A stretch of 46,472 bases of DNA from an uncultured Chloroflexota bacterium (GTDB lineage: Bacteria > Chloroflexota > UBA11872 > UBA12225). Position numbers and translations under genes: made by a program. A model generated the notes under the pieces. The model was not told the origin of the DNA and made no database searches. It saw nothing but the letters and a program-made list of their open reading frames with translations. Within the stretch, counting starts at the first letter, position 1, and each line of letters starts with the position of its first letter. Below, one piece after another: positions 8,462 to 19,219 of the stretch. The stretch is from contig CADCTC010000175.1 in NCBI GenBank assembly GCA_902805635.1, forward strand, positions 1 through 46,472, written 5' to 3'.

Positions 8462-9157
8462 GTGGTAAAGATCCTGGCGGTGGCGGACACGACCGACCGG
8501 GCGCTGTACGAGCACTTCAACCAGGCGCGCTGGGCCAAGGAGCGCATCGAGCTGATCGTCTCGTGCGGCGACCTGAAGCCGAGCTACCTGGACTACCTCG
8601 TCTCGCGCTTCAACGTGCCGTGCTTCTACGTGCGGGGCAACCACGACACGACCTACGCGCAGGATCCGCCGGGCGGCTGCACCGACATCCACGACAAGGT
8701 GGAGGAGTTTAAGGGGATCAAGTTATTCGGCCTTGGGGGCAGCTACTGGTACAACGGCGGCCCGGCGCAGTACACCGAGCGCCAGATGTGGTGGAAGGCG
8801 TTCTGGGCGCAGTTCCACCTGCGCCGCACCGGTGGCGCGGACGTGTTCGTCACCCACAGCGCGCCGCGCATGTGCCCGCTGCCGGAGAAACAGTGCGTCT
8901 GCGTGCACCCGCCGCCCGGCAGTGAGCCGAACCCCATCGGCAGCACCTGCCGGGTGGACCCGGAGCGCTCCACCTGGGACCCGTCCGACCTGCCGCACCG
9001 CGGGTTCGACACGCTGCGGTCGCTGATCCTTAAATACCAGCCGCGCTTCTTCCTGCACGGCCACACCCACCTGGGGTATGGCACGCGTCCGCGTGAGCTG
9101 CAGCTGGGGCGCACGCGCATCATCGACGCGTACGGCTACGTCATCCTGGACGTTTAG
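8462..9157 (+). CDS. Calcineurin-like metallophosphoesterase
   Basis: A 231-residue cytoplasmic protein with most of the metal-ligand blocks of the calcineurin-like phosphoesterase fold: VADTTD (where D-x-H is usual), SCGDL, RGNHD, THSAP and HGHTHLGYG. The first block lacks the usual His, so one metal ligand may differ. A Cys/Pro-rich insertion near residues 140-165 (three Cys within about ten residues, then another Cys) is unusual. The substrate cannot be read from the sequence; relatives act on nucleotides, phosphodiesters or phosphoproteins. The start is GTG with no strong ribosome binding site. The next gene begins six bases after the stop, so the two are very likely co-transcribed. Confidence 0.8.
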   Translation: MVKILAVADTTDRALYEHFNQARWAKERIELIVSCGDLKPSYLDYLVSRFNVPCFYVRGNHDTTYAQDPPGGCTDIHDKVEEFKGIKLFGLGGSYWYNGGPAQYTERQMWWKAFWAQFHLRRTGGADVFVTHSAPRMCPLPEKQCVCVHPPPGSEPNPIGSTCRVDPERSTWDPSDLPHRGFDTLRSLILKYQPRFFLHGHTHLGYGTRPRELQLGRTRIIDAYGYVILDV

Positions 9158-9163
9158 TGTGAG

Positions 9164-10300
9164 GTGAGTACTGAGGCGCGCATCCTGGTGCCGCTGGACC
9201 TGCTGCCTGCGGGTGAGGCCAAGCTGCCGGTGGCCGAGGCGCAGGCGCGCGCCTTTGGCTCGGAGGTAATCCTGCTGCACGTGCTGCCGGAGCGCGTCGA
9301 GAACGACGAGGGCGTCTCGCCCATCGAGGCGCACGCCCACGCGTACCTGGACGCGCTCGCGCTGCGGCTGCGCAGCGACGGCGTGCGTGCGCAGCCGCTG
9401 ATTCGCTATGGGTCAGTAGCCGCCACCGTGGTGGGTGTGGCGCGCGAGCTTGCGGTGGACCTGGTCATCATCGGCACCAACATGCGCGGTGGCCTGGCCC
9501 GCTTGTTCCCCGGCGCCATTGCCGACGAGATCGTGCACAACGCGCCCTGCCCGGTGCTGCTGGTGCGGCCGGCGCTGGAGACGGCGCCGCCGGCGCCGCC
9601 CGTGCGCAGCTTTGTGGACGACGCCGCCAAGGCCGGCCCACTGGCGCCGCGCGCATTGGGTATCCGCACGGTCGAGGTAGCGCGCATCGTGGGCAGCGTC
9701 GGCCGCCCCGCCGAGCTGGGAGTGGACTTCCGCCCGGTGAAGAGCAACGAGGAGGATGATGCCCGCCTCAAGCGACTGAGGCAGGCCATGGAGCGTGGCG
9801 TCCCGATCCCACCGATAGAGCTGTACAAGGTCGGCTACGGCTACTACGTCCTAGACGGCCACCACCGCGTAGCGCTGGCCAAGCAGGACCACCAGCTGTG
9901 GATCGACGCGATCGTCACCGAGTACCTGCCGTTGACCGAGCCGGAGGCGCAGCGCATCTTTACCGAGCGGCAACGCTTCGAGCGCGCGACCGGCCTGACA
10001 CGCATAGGCGTGGCTCGCCCCGGCAACTACGCCCGCCTGGAAGAGCTGATCCATGAGTACGCCGAGAGCCAGAGCGTGGACGTCCTGCGCGAGGCCGCTC
10101 GCCGCTGGTACTCGGAGGTCTTCCGCCCGCTCCAGCTGCGCGTGCGCGCCCGCCGTCTGACCCAATACTACCCCGGCGAGCGCACCGCGGACGTCGTGCT
10201 GCGCGTCGCGGACCACCGCCGCCGGGAAGCGCAGCGCCTCGGCCGCACAGTGGAGGAGGTCTCCTGGGAAGAGACGCTCTCCACCTTCAAGCCGGCGTAG
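9164..10300 (+). CDS. Universal stress protein domain fused to a ParB/sulfiredoxin-like domain
   Basis: A two-part protein of 378 residues. Residues about 5-137 are a UspA domain: ILVPLDLLPAGEAKLPVAEA at the start, VDLVIIGTNMRGGLARLFPG with a Gly-rich ATP-loop-like segment, and APCPVLLVRP at the end. Residues about 170-262 resemble the ParB N-terminal/sulfiredoxin fold, centred on VPIPPIELYKVGYGYYVLDG followed by HHRVALAK, where DGHHR matches the family's nucleotide-binding motif. The C-terminal 110 residues are Arg-rich and helical and were not identified. No helix-turn-helix or Walker ParA partner is nearby, so chromosome partitioning is unlikely; a nucleotide-dependent stress role is an inference. 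The GTG start follows the phosphoesterase stop by six bases. Confidence 0.75.
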   Translation: MSTEARILVPLDLLPAGEAKLPVAEAQARAFGSEVILLHVLPERVENDEGVSPIEAHAHAYLDALALRLRSDGVRAQPLIRYGSVAATVVGVARELAVDLVIIGTNMRGGLARLFPGAIADEIVHNAPCPVLLVRPALETAPPAPPVRSFVDDAAKAGPLAPRALGIRTVEVARIVGSVGRPAELGVDFRPVKSNEEDDARLKRLRQAMERGVPIPPIELYKVGYGYYVLDGHHRVALAKQDHQLWIDAIVTEYLPLTEPEAQRIFTERQRFERATGLTRIGVARPGNYARLEELIHEYAESQSVDVLREAARRWYSEVFRPLQLRVRARRLTQYYPGERTADVVLRVADHRRREAQRLGRTVEEVSWEETLSTFKPA

Positions 10301-10320
10301 GCTTAAGCGACGAGCGCCGC

Positions 10321-13300
10321 TCAGTCGAGTGGGAGACCCACCGGCAGGCGCCACAGCTCGACGTCCGGCAGAGCGACGACCGGCGCGTTGATGCCGCGGC
10401 GGGTCAGGGTCTCCAGTGAGGAGACCCAGCGCAGCCCACCCTGCTCCACGTAGTGCAGCCGGTCTGACGCACCCTTCACCAGCACGCCATCACGCGGTAC
10501 GGCCCGCGGCGCCGGCCGGCTCAGCAGCGGCAGGCTGTGCGCGCCGGGAGGCGCTGGCGCGGCGGCGCTGCTGGCGGTAGTCTGGAACACCGCGGGCTCG
10601 TGCAGCGCAGGCAAGGCGGGAGCGCCAACCGAAAACCAGAGCCAGGCATCGATCCCGGGTGGCACGCGTCGCAGAGTCACGACGCGGACGTGCGCCGATG
10701 GGTCAAGTGGGATTTCGTCGCTGGCGCTTTCATCTGCGAGCCAGAGCGTTCCGCCCCGCTGCACACGCGACGTGGTGGTGGCCAGGTCGCGTGTCAAGTT
10801 GACGAAGGCGATCAGCCAGCGAGGGTCGGCCGCAGGGAGAGCGGCGGCAGCGACGAAGTCGGTGCCGCCGGCGGATCCGGCTTGCGCAATGTGCCGGCCT
10901 ACGATCACCAGTGGCGCGTCCACACCCGCCACGGAGCGTTCGAGCGTCTCGCCGGCCCCGGCCCCGACACCGCCTCCGGTGCTGTCGGGGCCGGCGAGTG
11001 CCGCCACCAATAGGGCGTGCGTCTCCGCAGAGCCCGCAGCCTGATCGAGCCGCACGTTTGAGGGTGCTGAGAGCGGTGGAGGGGAGTACCAGGTGAGGCC
11101 GGGAAATACCGTCAGCCGGCGGGCCCCATCACGACCGCCAGCACCACTACCAGTATCAAGTGCGCTCCAGCTCACGGTCACCTCGCGTTCGGCCGGCGAG
11201 AAGATGCCAAGCCAGACGCGGACGGGAGCATCAGGCGGCGCAGCTGCCGTGCGGGGTGGCAACGGAGGCGCCAGCAGAATGGTGGCGCCGGTGCGGCGGC
11301 CGGGAGACGTCTCGCCGATGGGCAGTACCGGTGCCGGCCTGGTCGGCGCTGTGGCCCTGCCTGCTGCTGGTGCGGTGGCCGCTCCGGAAGCCGCTCCAGT
11401 GTTCGAGCGACTTGCTTCCCCAATGGCCGAGGCAGCGGCGGCGAGCGTGCGGTCGAGAGTCAGGTGGGGGGAGATTGTCCCTTCGGAGTTCGGCAAGGGG
11501 AGCGACTCCCAGGTGAGCGCAGGCCGGTGTACCTGCCGGTAGAGGCGCAGCCGGCCGGCCGACGCGACCCGGTCATCTTCGAGCAGTCCGAATAGTCGAG
11601 GGTCTTCACTTATGTCGAGCAGCAGGTAGTCGGCCAGCAGCGGGTCGAGCGGCAGGCGCAGCTCGGTGCTGTAGCGCTGCACCGCGCCATAGGGTGCCCG
11701 GCCACCGAACGCCAGCAGCGCCGTGACTACGCCCCGCCAGCGCGATGCTAGTGAGGACGCCCCGGCCTCGCGTGAAGGAAACCCGGCTCGGTGGGCGGTC
11801 ACCACGCCCTGCCACTGCACCGCCGCGTCGGGTGCCAGGACGCTTGACACCCACACCGCTGCGCCGCGCGGCGGTACGGCGGCGATTTCGCGCGCGGCGG
11901 CCATCTCACGCTCCGGCAGCGCCGCGCCCCATGGCAGGGCCACGAACACCCCGACATGGGCGCGCGTGGCCAGCAGGCCAACGGCGAACACGAGGGCGCC
12001 AGCCGCGGCTACCAGTGACACCACCGTCGTCCTCGCGCGCGGGGGGTGGCTAATGCCTGGTAAGCCAGTGGGTGCTCTGGTAACGCCTGCCAGGAGTGCC
12101 GACGTTCCCACGGCTGCCAGAGCGGGTACGAGGAACCAGGTGGTGGTCAGCAGCTTGAACTCGCCATACGGGAACGGCCGGAGCACGCGCAGGTACAGCT
12201 CGAAGCCCGCGACAGCGAGCAGTACACACGTGACGTATGCCGGACGCCTCCTGCTCTTGACCAGGCCGGCGGCGGCAAGCAGCGCTCCCGACGCTGCAAT
12301 CAACGCCGTGCCGGCGTCGCCGCCCAGAGGGCGCCATTGGACGAGCGACTCGCCGCCGAGGGTGGTGGCGGCGCCGAACAGGTCGAGCGGCACCACGCCG
12401 AGCGTCGCAGCGGCGCTGGCGACGGTGGTCACGTGGGTCGATCTTCCGGCGAGGTCGTCGGGCCGCAGCCCTCCCCACGCTGAGCGCCCGAGCAGGTAGC
12501 CAAGCGCCGAGAGATGGGAGAAGAACGCGGCGGCCGCTACGACGCTGCCTAGGGTCAGGAGGCGCCTGATTGGGCGGGCGAGGGCGCCTGCGCTCCCGAC
12601 AGGCAGGCTAACGGTTCGGCCGTGGGCGCTGTGGCGCTGGACCAAGGGGCGGAGCGTCAGCCACACCGTGTATGCCACGGCAGCGGAACCCACGATCGGT
12701 GCAGAGGCGAGGTAGAGGGAGCAGGCGCCGAGCGCCGCGAGCAGGCCGCCGCACAGGACCGATCGGCGATCGCCGGAACGCAGTGCGATGGCGACGCCTG
12801 CCAGCGCGATGGGTAGTGCCGCTATGGCCGCAGTCTGCTGGCGCCAGCCGAAGGCGGCCACGCCGAGTGGCGTCCCGCTAAGCGCAAAGAGGGTAGATGC
12901 CAGCAGCGCGGTGTATGCGCCAGCGCCCAGGCAGGTGCGGGCGAAGACGTACACGGCGGCCGGCGCCATCGCAAGCAGCAGCAGGAGGCTAGGCACCGCA
13001 GTCGAGAAGGCGTCCAGGCCGGAAATGGCGTTGAGCGTGGCGTGGGCGTAGTGGGAGCCTAGGCCGATGGGGGTCGCGTCGAGTCCCTGGTGCGCTTCGA
13101 GCGTCCAGCCGATGGGGTAGTGGAGCAGCGCCGTGGCCACGTCGGCATAGTGCTCGACGTCCGAATCGGTCAAGATGGTGGAGAGCGACCCCGCGCGCAC
13201 GTACGGAATGGTCCCCAGCGTGTACGAAAGGCAGCCGATCCCCAGCGGCGCGTACCGCACGCACGCTGCCCAGACGCGCGGGCGCCACGGTCGGTGCGTG

Positions 13301-13596
13301 TGCGGGCGAGGGGACGATAGGCGGGATGGGGACTGCAGCCGGCGGTAGATGGCCGGGACGAGCAGTGCTGCGATGCCCACAGCGCCCAGGCCCAGGAGGA
13401 CGGGCCGCGCGGGCAGGAACGCGTTGAGGGGGTAGGCGACGGCGGTCACCACGGCCCAGCCGAGCAGTGGCGCCACCGCGGGGGCCACGGGGCGCCAGCG
13501 CCAAGGCAGCAGCCAGCGCGCCGTGGCGGCCCCAATGAGCATGAAGTAGGCGAGGCCGCCGATCCCCAACAACGCAAAGGCGGCGGCGACGTGCAT
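10321..13596 (-). CDS. Large polytopic membrane protein with extracytoplasmic C-terminal half
   Basis: A 1091-residue protein. The first 540 residues or so alternate hydrophobic helices with short loops, giving roughly a dozen membrane segments and beginning with MHVAAAFALLGIGGLAYFML. The rest is Ala/Pro/Thr-rich, mostly hydrophilic and presumably outside the membrane. The last 55 residues (GVLVKGASDRLHYVEQGGLR, then WVSSLETL) match a small module often found at the ends of Chloroflexi surface proteins, in which an LVKG strand is followed by an RW(I/V) strand. The topology resembles GT-C glycosyltransferases or O-antigen-type membrane proteins, but I found no DxD or HxDE motif that I would call catalytic. 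It is divergent from the DUF2236 gene with only 17 bases between start codons. Confidence 0.7.
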   Translation of the reverse strand: MHVAAAFALLGIGGLAYFMLIGAATARWLLPWRWRPVAPAVAPLLGWAVVTAVAYPLNAFLPARPVLLGLGAVGIAALLVPAIYRRLQSPSRLSSPRPHTHRPWRPRVWAACVRYAPLGIGCLSYTLGTIPYVRAGSLSTILTDSDVEHYADVATALLHYPIGWTLEAHQGLDATPIGLGSHYAHATLNAISGLDAFSTAVPSLLLLLAMAPAAVYVFARTCLGAGAYTALLASTLFALSGTPLGVAAFGWRQQTAAIAALPIALAGVAIALRSGDRRSVLCGGLLAALGACSLYLASAPIVGSAAVAYTVWLTLRPLVQRHSAHGRTVSLPVGSAGALARPIRRLLTLGSVVAAAAFFSHLSALGYLLGRSAWGGLRPDDLAGRSTHVTTVASAAATLGVVPLDLFGAATTLGGESLVQWRPLGGDAGTALIAASGALLAAAGLVKSRRRPAYVTCVLLAVAGFELYLRVLRPFPYGEFKLLTTTWFLVPALAAVGTSALLAGVTRAPTGLPGISHPPRARTTVVSLVAAAGALVFAVGLLATRAHVGVFVALPWGAALPEREMAAAREIAAVPPRGAAVWVSSVLAPDAAVQWQGVVTAHRAGFPSREAGASSLASRWRGVVTALLAFGGRAPYGAVQRYSTELRLPLDPLLADYLLLDISEDPRLFGLLEDDRVASAGRLRLYRQVHRPALTWESLPLPNSEGTISPHLTLDRTLAAAASAIGEASRSNTGAASGAATAPAAGRATAPTRPAPVLPIGETSPGRRTGATILLAPPLPPRTAAAPPDAPVRVWLGIFSPAEREVTVSWSALDTGSGAGGRDGARRLTVFPGLTWYSPPPLSAPSNVRLDQAAGSAETHALLVAALAGPDSTGGGVGAGAGETLERSVAGVDAPLVIVGRHIAQAGSAGGTDFVAAAALPAADPRWLIAFVNLTRDLATTTSRVQRGGTLWLADESASDEIPLDPSAHVRVVTLRRVPPGIDAWLWFSVGAPALPALHEPAVFQTTASSAAAPAPPGAHSLPLLSRPAPRAVPRDGVLVKGASDRLHYVEQGGLRWVSSLETLTRRGINAPVVALPDVELWRLPVGLPLD

Positions 13597-13613
13597 CCTG
13601 TCAGACTCTCAAC

Positions 13614-14526
13614 GTGACCACCACCGTTGCCGCACCTTCTGGCTCGCCTATGTCGCCCACCATGCGCCTCACAGGCGACGTAGCATCCGACACCGTCGGC
13701 GGTTTGGCGGGGGCCCGGAGTGCTGCGTGGCGGATTAACGCGGAGATGGTGCTGCTACTGGGGTGGGGGCGCGCAATCCTGATGCAGTTCAGTCATCCGC
13801 TGGTCGCGTCGGGCGTGGCGCAGCACAGCCTGTTCATGAAGAGCCCGGCGCTGCGCCGGCAGCGCCTGCTGCAGACGGTGAACGCGATGCTGGCGCTGAC
13901 GTTCGGCACGCGCGAGGAGGCGGGGGCAGCGGCGCGCGGCATCAACGCTATTCACGACCACGTGCACGGCACGCTGGAGCAGACTACCGGACGGTTTGCG
14001 TCGGGCACCCAGTATTCGGCGCACGATCCGGAGCTGCTGCGGTGGGTACACGCTACTCTGATGGACTCGTTCCCGCTTACCTACCGGCGGTTAGTGGGAC
14101 CGCTCTCTGAGGCTGATGTCGAGGGCTACTACCAGGAGGCGAGCGGCCTGGAACCTTTGCTGGGCATTCCAGATGGGTACCTGCCGCGCAGCAGGGACGA
14201 GCTCGACGCATACATGCGGGAGTTGGACGCGAGTGGCGCGCTGCGGGTGGGTCCCGCAGCGCGCGGGCTAGCGGCCACGCTGCTGGACCCACCGCTAACA
14301 TCATGGCCGCGAGTGCTGTGGCCGCTGGCGCCGGTGTACCGGCTAGCGCTGTGGTGGGCGCGGCTGCTGGCGGTGGGGCTGCTACCACCGGGCCTGCGGG
14401 CCGAGTACGGGTTCCGCTGGACGCGCGGGCACCAGCTGGCGCTAGATCTGCTCTGCTCGGTTTCGCGCCGGGTGGTGCCACGCCTGCCGGGGCTGCTGCG
14501 CTACTGGCCCGCGGCGCGCAAGGCGT

Positions 14527-14552
<26 letters not shown>
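13614..14552 (+). CDS. DUF2236 (MpaB/latex-clearing-like oxygenase family) protein
   Basis: A 312-residue protein whose blocks fit the DUF2236 family, which includes oxygenase MpaB and the haem-containing latex-clearing proteins: LLGWGRAILMQFSHPLVASG near residue 50, INAIHDHVHG near 117 (the family's His motif) and AHDPELLRWVHATLMDSF near 141. The reaction in this organism is unknown. The GTG at 13614 gives the longest form; an ATG at 13650 removes a Ser/Pro/Thr-rich leader. The 3' end overlaps the end of aspS by 26 bases on the opposite strand, so their transcripts must run into each other. Confidence 0.8.
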
Positions 14553-16305
<1,753 letters not shown>

Positions 16306-16312
16306 GGTAACC

Positions 16313-17566
16313 TCAGGCAGCCACGCGGGCGTGGCGGGCGATCCAGCGGGATGGATCGTGGATCTCTTCGAGCGTGGGCAAGTGACTTTCGGCGGACCAG
16401 ACCTGGTTGAGGAAGCCGATGTCGTGCTCGGCGACCACCTGCTCGCAGAAGCGCTCGCCGAGGATGTACTGCTCCAGTTTTATGTCGAGCCCGGTGAGCT
16501 TGATGAAGAGCTGCTCGGCGGCGCCGCGCGACTTGGCCCGGCTCTCGAACGTCTGCTTGAGCGTAGCGTGGTCCTTGAGGTGTCGTGCGCCCACGCGGTT
16601 CATAACGTGGTTGCTATAGCCCTCCATGAGCGCCATGAGCGCCTGGAGCTTGCGGAACACCTCGCGCTGCGCCGGAGACATCATCATCTCCAGCACGTGA
16701 CCGCGCTCGAAGAGGTTGTCCTTGACGCGACCGGCCAGCATGGTGAGCGCGCCGCCGGGCCGGTTGCCGAACAGGTCGTCGGAGAGCGAGCGGAGATAGA
16801 CGGTGAGCAGGTCGTTCATGTAGGCGCGCACCCACGGGTGGGCCTCGAACTCGAAGGCGTGGGTCACCTCGTGCAGGGCGATCCATGCGCGGAACTCGTC
16901 ACGCGGCAGCTCGTAGCGGCGCACCATGGCCGCGATGTTCGGCTCGACGAAGTAGAGACGTCCCTCGGTGACGGGCTCGCGCCCCAAGAGGGAGAGGTCG
17001 TACTGGCCGAGTACGCGGCGCGCGAGGTAGCCGAGCAGAATGCCCATCTGGCCGCTGAGCATCACCTGGCCCATGATGCCGACCGGCGCGGCGCCTCGGG
17101 CGCGGGCGATGGTCTGGGCGTAGGACTCGTCAAGCGGCGCGAACATGAGGCGGAACTGCGCCAGGTTGGCGTCCACCCACTCTGGCCGGTCGAAGACGTG
17201 CACCTGGCGCAGCGGCGCCGGCAGATTGATCCCGGTGTAGCTCGCCACGAGCGCGGCCGAGCGCTCGACCAGGCGGGCGTACTCGGCACTGGCGGTCTCG
17301 CGCTCAGTACCGTCCACGGCAGCGTCTGCGTCGTTGTCGGATTGCGAATCGTGCGCGCCCCGCACGGCGATGTTGCGCGCCCACTGCCAGTTGATGAGGC
17401 GCGGGTTCTGCGCGTCGTCGCGGCTGACGCCGTCGTTCAGGACGCGCCCGGCGGCCCAGGCCGCGCCCGCTGCCAGTCCGAGCACCAGCCCGCCGCCGAG
17501 TAGCGCCGTCGCCGCCGGCCCAGGCAATCCCGGCAGCCCGGCGCCCCGCCGGGCAAGAGGTGTCAC
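16313..17566 (-). CDS. Zinc-dependent metalloprotease-like protein (DUF2342 / F420-associated family)
   Basis: About 417 residues. HEVTH in WIALHEVTHAFEFEAHPWVR is the zinc-binding HExxH motif, with a further Glu-rich stretch close by, as in the DUF2342 family called 'coenzyme F420 biosynthesis-associated' in actinobacteria. Here no F420 gene is nearby, so that label should not be taken as function. A hydrophobic stretch (GPAATALLGGGLVLGLAAGA) near the N-terminus suggests a signal anchor. The frame is open upstream to 17788, but that would overlap the zinc-ribbon gene; the GTG at 17566 gives a sensible 40-base spacer. A long helical C-terminal half with EGYSNHVMNRVG is typical of the family. 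Confidence 0.85.
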   Translation of the reverse strand: MTPLARRGAGLPGLPGPAATALLGGGLVLGLAAGAAWAAGRVLNDGVSRDDAQNPRLINWQWARNIAVRGAHDSQSDNDADAAVDGTERETASAEYARLVERSAALVASYTGINLPAPLRQVHVFDRPEWVDANLAQFRLMFAPLDESYAQTIARARGAAPVGIMGQVMLSGQMGILLGYLARRVLGQYDLSLLGREPVTEGRLYFVEPNIAAMVRRYELPRDEFRAWIALHEVTHAFEFEAHPWVRAYMNDLLTVYLRSLSDDLFGNRPGGALTMLAGRVKDNLFERGHVLEMMMSPAQREVFRKLQALMALMEGYSNHVMNRVGARHLKDHATLKQTFESRAKSRGAAEQLFIKLTGLDIKLEQYILGERFCEQVVAEHDIGFLNQVWSAESHLPTLEEIHDPSRWIARHARVAA

Positions 17567-17606
17567 CTGGAGAGTGTACCGAGAGTTTGACTGCGCCCCT
17601 GCTGCT

Positions 17607-18188
17607 TCAGAGTTGGTAACTGAAGTTGAGCTGGTAGGTGCCGGCGCAGGGGGGGGTGGACGATTCACCGGGGGTAATCGCGAGGTAGACGCGGCCGATG
17701 CGGAAGACGCGGGTGCTGCCGCCCAGGGAGCGCCAGGCGCTGTCGCGGGCGGTGAGGTGGTCCAGGTAGAAGCGGCGCACGGTGTCAAAGTCGGTGGGGG
17801 CTGCCCAGCAGCTAGCCAGGGTGCGCGCTTCGCCGCCGGGGGTGGCGCCGTGGACTTCGCCGACGCGGGAGGCGCCGGGGTAGGGCGGTAGGGTGCGCTC
17901 GGCGTCGCGGATCAGGTCCAGCTGGCGATCCAGGGATCGGGTGCGGCGGCCGAGCTCGCCGGGTAGGGAGGCGCCGGTGCGGGAGAGGACGGTGGACGGC
18001 ACGGTCAACGCTAGCAGGGTGGTCGCCACGACAAGCGCGCCGACCAGCATGAGCGCGCCGCCGATGATCAGGGGGCGGGGGAAGACGTCGCGCGTCGCCA
18101 GCAGCCGCGCGCTGCCGCACGCCGGGCAGCGTGCGGCGCCGTCGTCCGCCCGCGCCCCGCACTCGGCGCACGTCAGGCGCTGTGCCAT
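17607..18188 (-). CDS. Zinc-ribbon single-pass membrane protein, function unknown
   Basis: 193 residues. The N-terminus is a zinc ribbon with two CxxC knuckles (CAECG and CPACG, residues about 7-24). One membrane helix follows (IIGGALMLVGALVVATTLLA), then a 120-residue domain presumed to be outside the membrane with a C-terminal beta-rich part ending in TYQLNFSYQL. Such ribbon-plus-anchor proteins are common and mostly uncharacterised. The ATG at 18188 is chosen because the CxxC ribbon begins immediately after it. The frame stays open to 18554, but that part would run antisense through the flippase gene and has Arg/Pro-rich junk composition. Confidence 0.7.
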   Translation of the reverse strand: MAQRLTCAECGARADDGAARCPACGSARLLATRDVFPRPLIIGGALMLVGALVVATTLLALTVPSTVLSRTGASLPGELGRRTRSLDRQLDLIRDAERTLPPYPGASRVGEVHGATPGGEARTLASCWAAPTDFDTVRRFYLDHLTARDSAWRSLGGSTRVFRIGRVYLAITPGESSTPPCAGTYQLNFSYQL

Positions 18189-18190
18189 GT

Positions 18191-18218
18191 GTAGCAGGCA
18201 GTATGCAGTACGCAGAGG
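18191..18218. repeat. 7-base tandem repeat (four degenerate units)
   Basis: Reading on the plus strand, GTAGCAG, GCAGTAT, GCAGTAC and GCAGAGG stand in consecutive 7-base register immediately upstream of the zinc-ribbon gene. It is one of four places in the window with a short 7-base tandem repeat of differing sequence, and it occupies most of this 47-base spacer. Confidence 0.55.
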
Positions 18219-18235
18219 GCGCCCGGTGTTACCCG

Positions 18236-19210
18236 TCAGGCTGCGCTGCCAAGGCGGTTGAGGGCAACGCCGTCGCGCCAGGTGTAGTAGAAACCCAGCA
18301 GGGTGACGGGGACGACGAGGGCGGCGTGGACGACCAGGATGTACGCGAGGGCGGTCTCCTGGGGCAGGCCAAACGGCGAGAGGGCGAGCATGCCCGCGGC
18401 TTCGAAGACGCCGACGTAGCCGGGGGTGGAGGGGATCAGCGCGCCGAAGTTGGCGACGGCGGTGGTGAGCACGGCCAGCGCCACCGAGGGGGCCAGGGGG
18501 AAAGCGTACATCAGCACGTAGTACATGCCCGCTTCCAGCAGCCAGGCAGCGCACGAGAGGGCGAAGACGCGCAGCGCGGCGCCGGCGCCGCCAAGCGAGC
18601 CAAGCCCGGTGAGGAAGGAGGTGACGAGGTCGCGCACGCGGCCGCCGATGCCGGCAGGGACGGGACGCAGCACCAGGTCCAGCAGGCGCAACGCGAGCGC
18701 GGGGCGCACGGCGAGCAGCACCAGGCCGCCCAGGACGGCGATGAACAGGACGGCGGCGAAGCCCATCACGCCATAGAGCTCGGCGGTGAAGGTGAGGAAC
18801 GGCACGGTGGCGGCCATGAAGGTGAGCATGGTGAGGCCGTCCATGACGCGCTCCAGCAGCACCGAGCCCAGCGCCGCGGGCTGCGGGATGCCCTCACGGC
18901 GACGCAGGACGTAGCAGCGCGCCACCTCCCCCAGGCGGAACGGCAGCACGTCGTTGGCCATGTAGCCGATAACCACGACGGGGAAAAGTCGCGCGGCGGA
19001 GACGTGCTGGATAGGGGCCAGCAGGTAGCGCCAGCGCACGGCACGCACCCACACGCCGGCGAAGTAGAGCGCGAGCGCGGGCAGCAGCCAGGGGTACTCG
19101 GCCGATGCGAGCGCGCGGGCCACCTCGTCGAGCGCGAGACCGCGCGCGGCGAGCACGAGGCAGCCCAGGCTGACGGCCAGGCCGATGGCGAGCTGGATGG
19201 AACGCTTCAC
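18236..19210 (-). CDS. Lysylphosphatidylglycerol-synthase-TM (UPF0104) family flippase-like protein
   Basis: A 324-residue inner-membrane protein with about eight hydrophobic helices. Family blocks are present: VRAVRWRYLLAP near residue 57, GYMANDVLPFRLGEVARCYV near 82, ALGSVLLERVMDGL near 113 and LIPSTPGYVGVFEAAGM near 257. The family includes the membrane half of MprF and proteins placed with dolichol/undecaprenol-phosphate sugar transfer in archaeal and bacterial glycosylation clusters, where a lipid-flipping role is suspected. It starts with GTG nine bases after the stop of the polyprenyl-phosphate sugar transferase gene, so it may move that enzyme's product; this is inference from position. 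A second family member is encoded at 32156-33217. Confidence 0.85.
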   Translation of the reverse strand: MKRSIQLAIGLAVSLGCLVLAARGLALDEVARALASAEYPWLLPALALYFAGVWVRAVRWRYLLAPIQHVSAARLFPVVVIGYMANDVLPFRLGEVARCYVLRRREGIPQPAALGSVLLERVMDGLTMLTFMAATVPFLTFTAELYGVMGFAAVLFIAVLGGLVLLAVRPALALRLLDLVLRPVPAGIGGRVRDLVTSFLTGLGSLGGAGAALRVFALSCAAWLLEAGMYYVLMYAFPLAPSVALAVLTTAVANFGALIPSTPGYVGVFEAAGMLALSPFGLPQETALAYILVVHAALVVPVTLLGFYYTWRDGVALNRLGSAA

Positions 19211-19219
19211 GTGTGGCTG

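Noticed and set aside
9164-10300. Chromosome-partition ParB
   Set aside because: There is no ParA gene, no parS-like site and no helix-turn-helix; only the nucleotide-binding fold is suggested.
17607-18554. Zinc-ribbon protein extended upstream to 18554
   Set aside because: The extra 122 residues are Arg/Pro-rich and antisense to nothing functional of their own; they run through the end of the flippase gene, and the CxxC ribbon begins right after the ATG at 18188.
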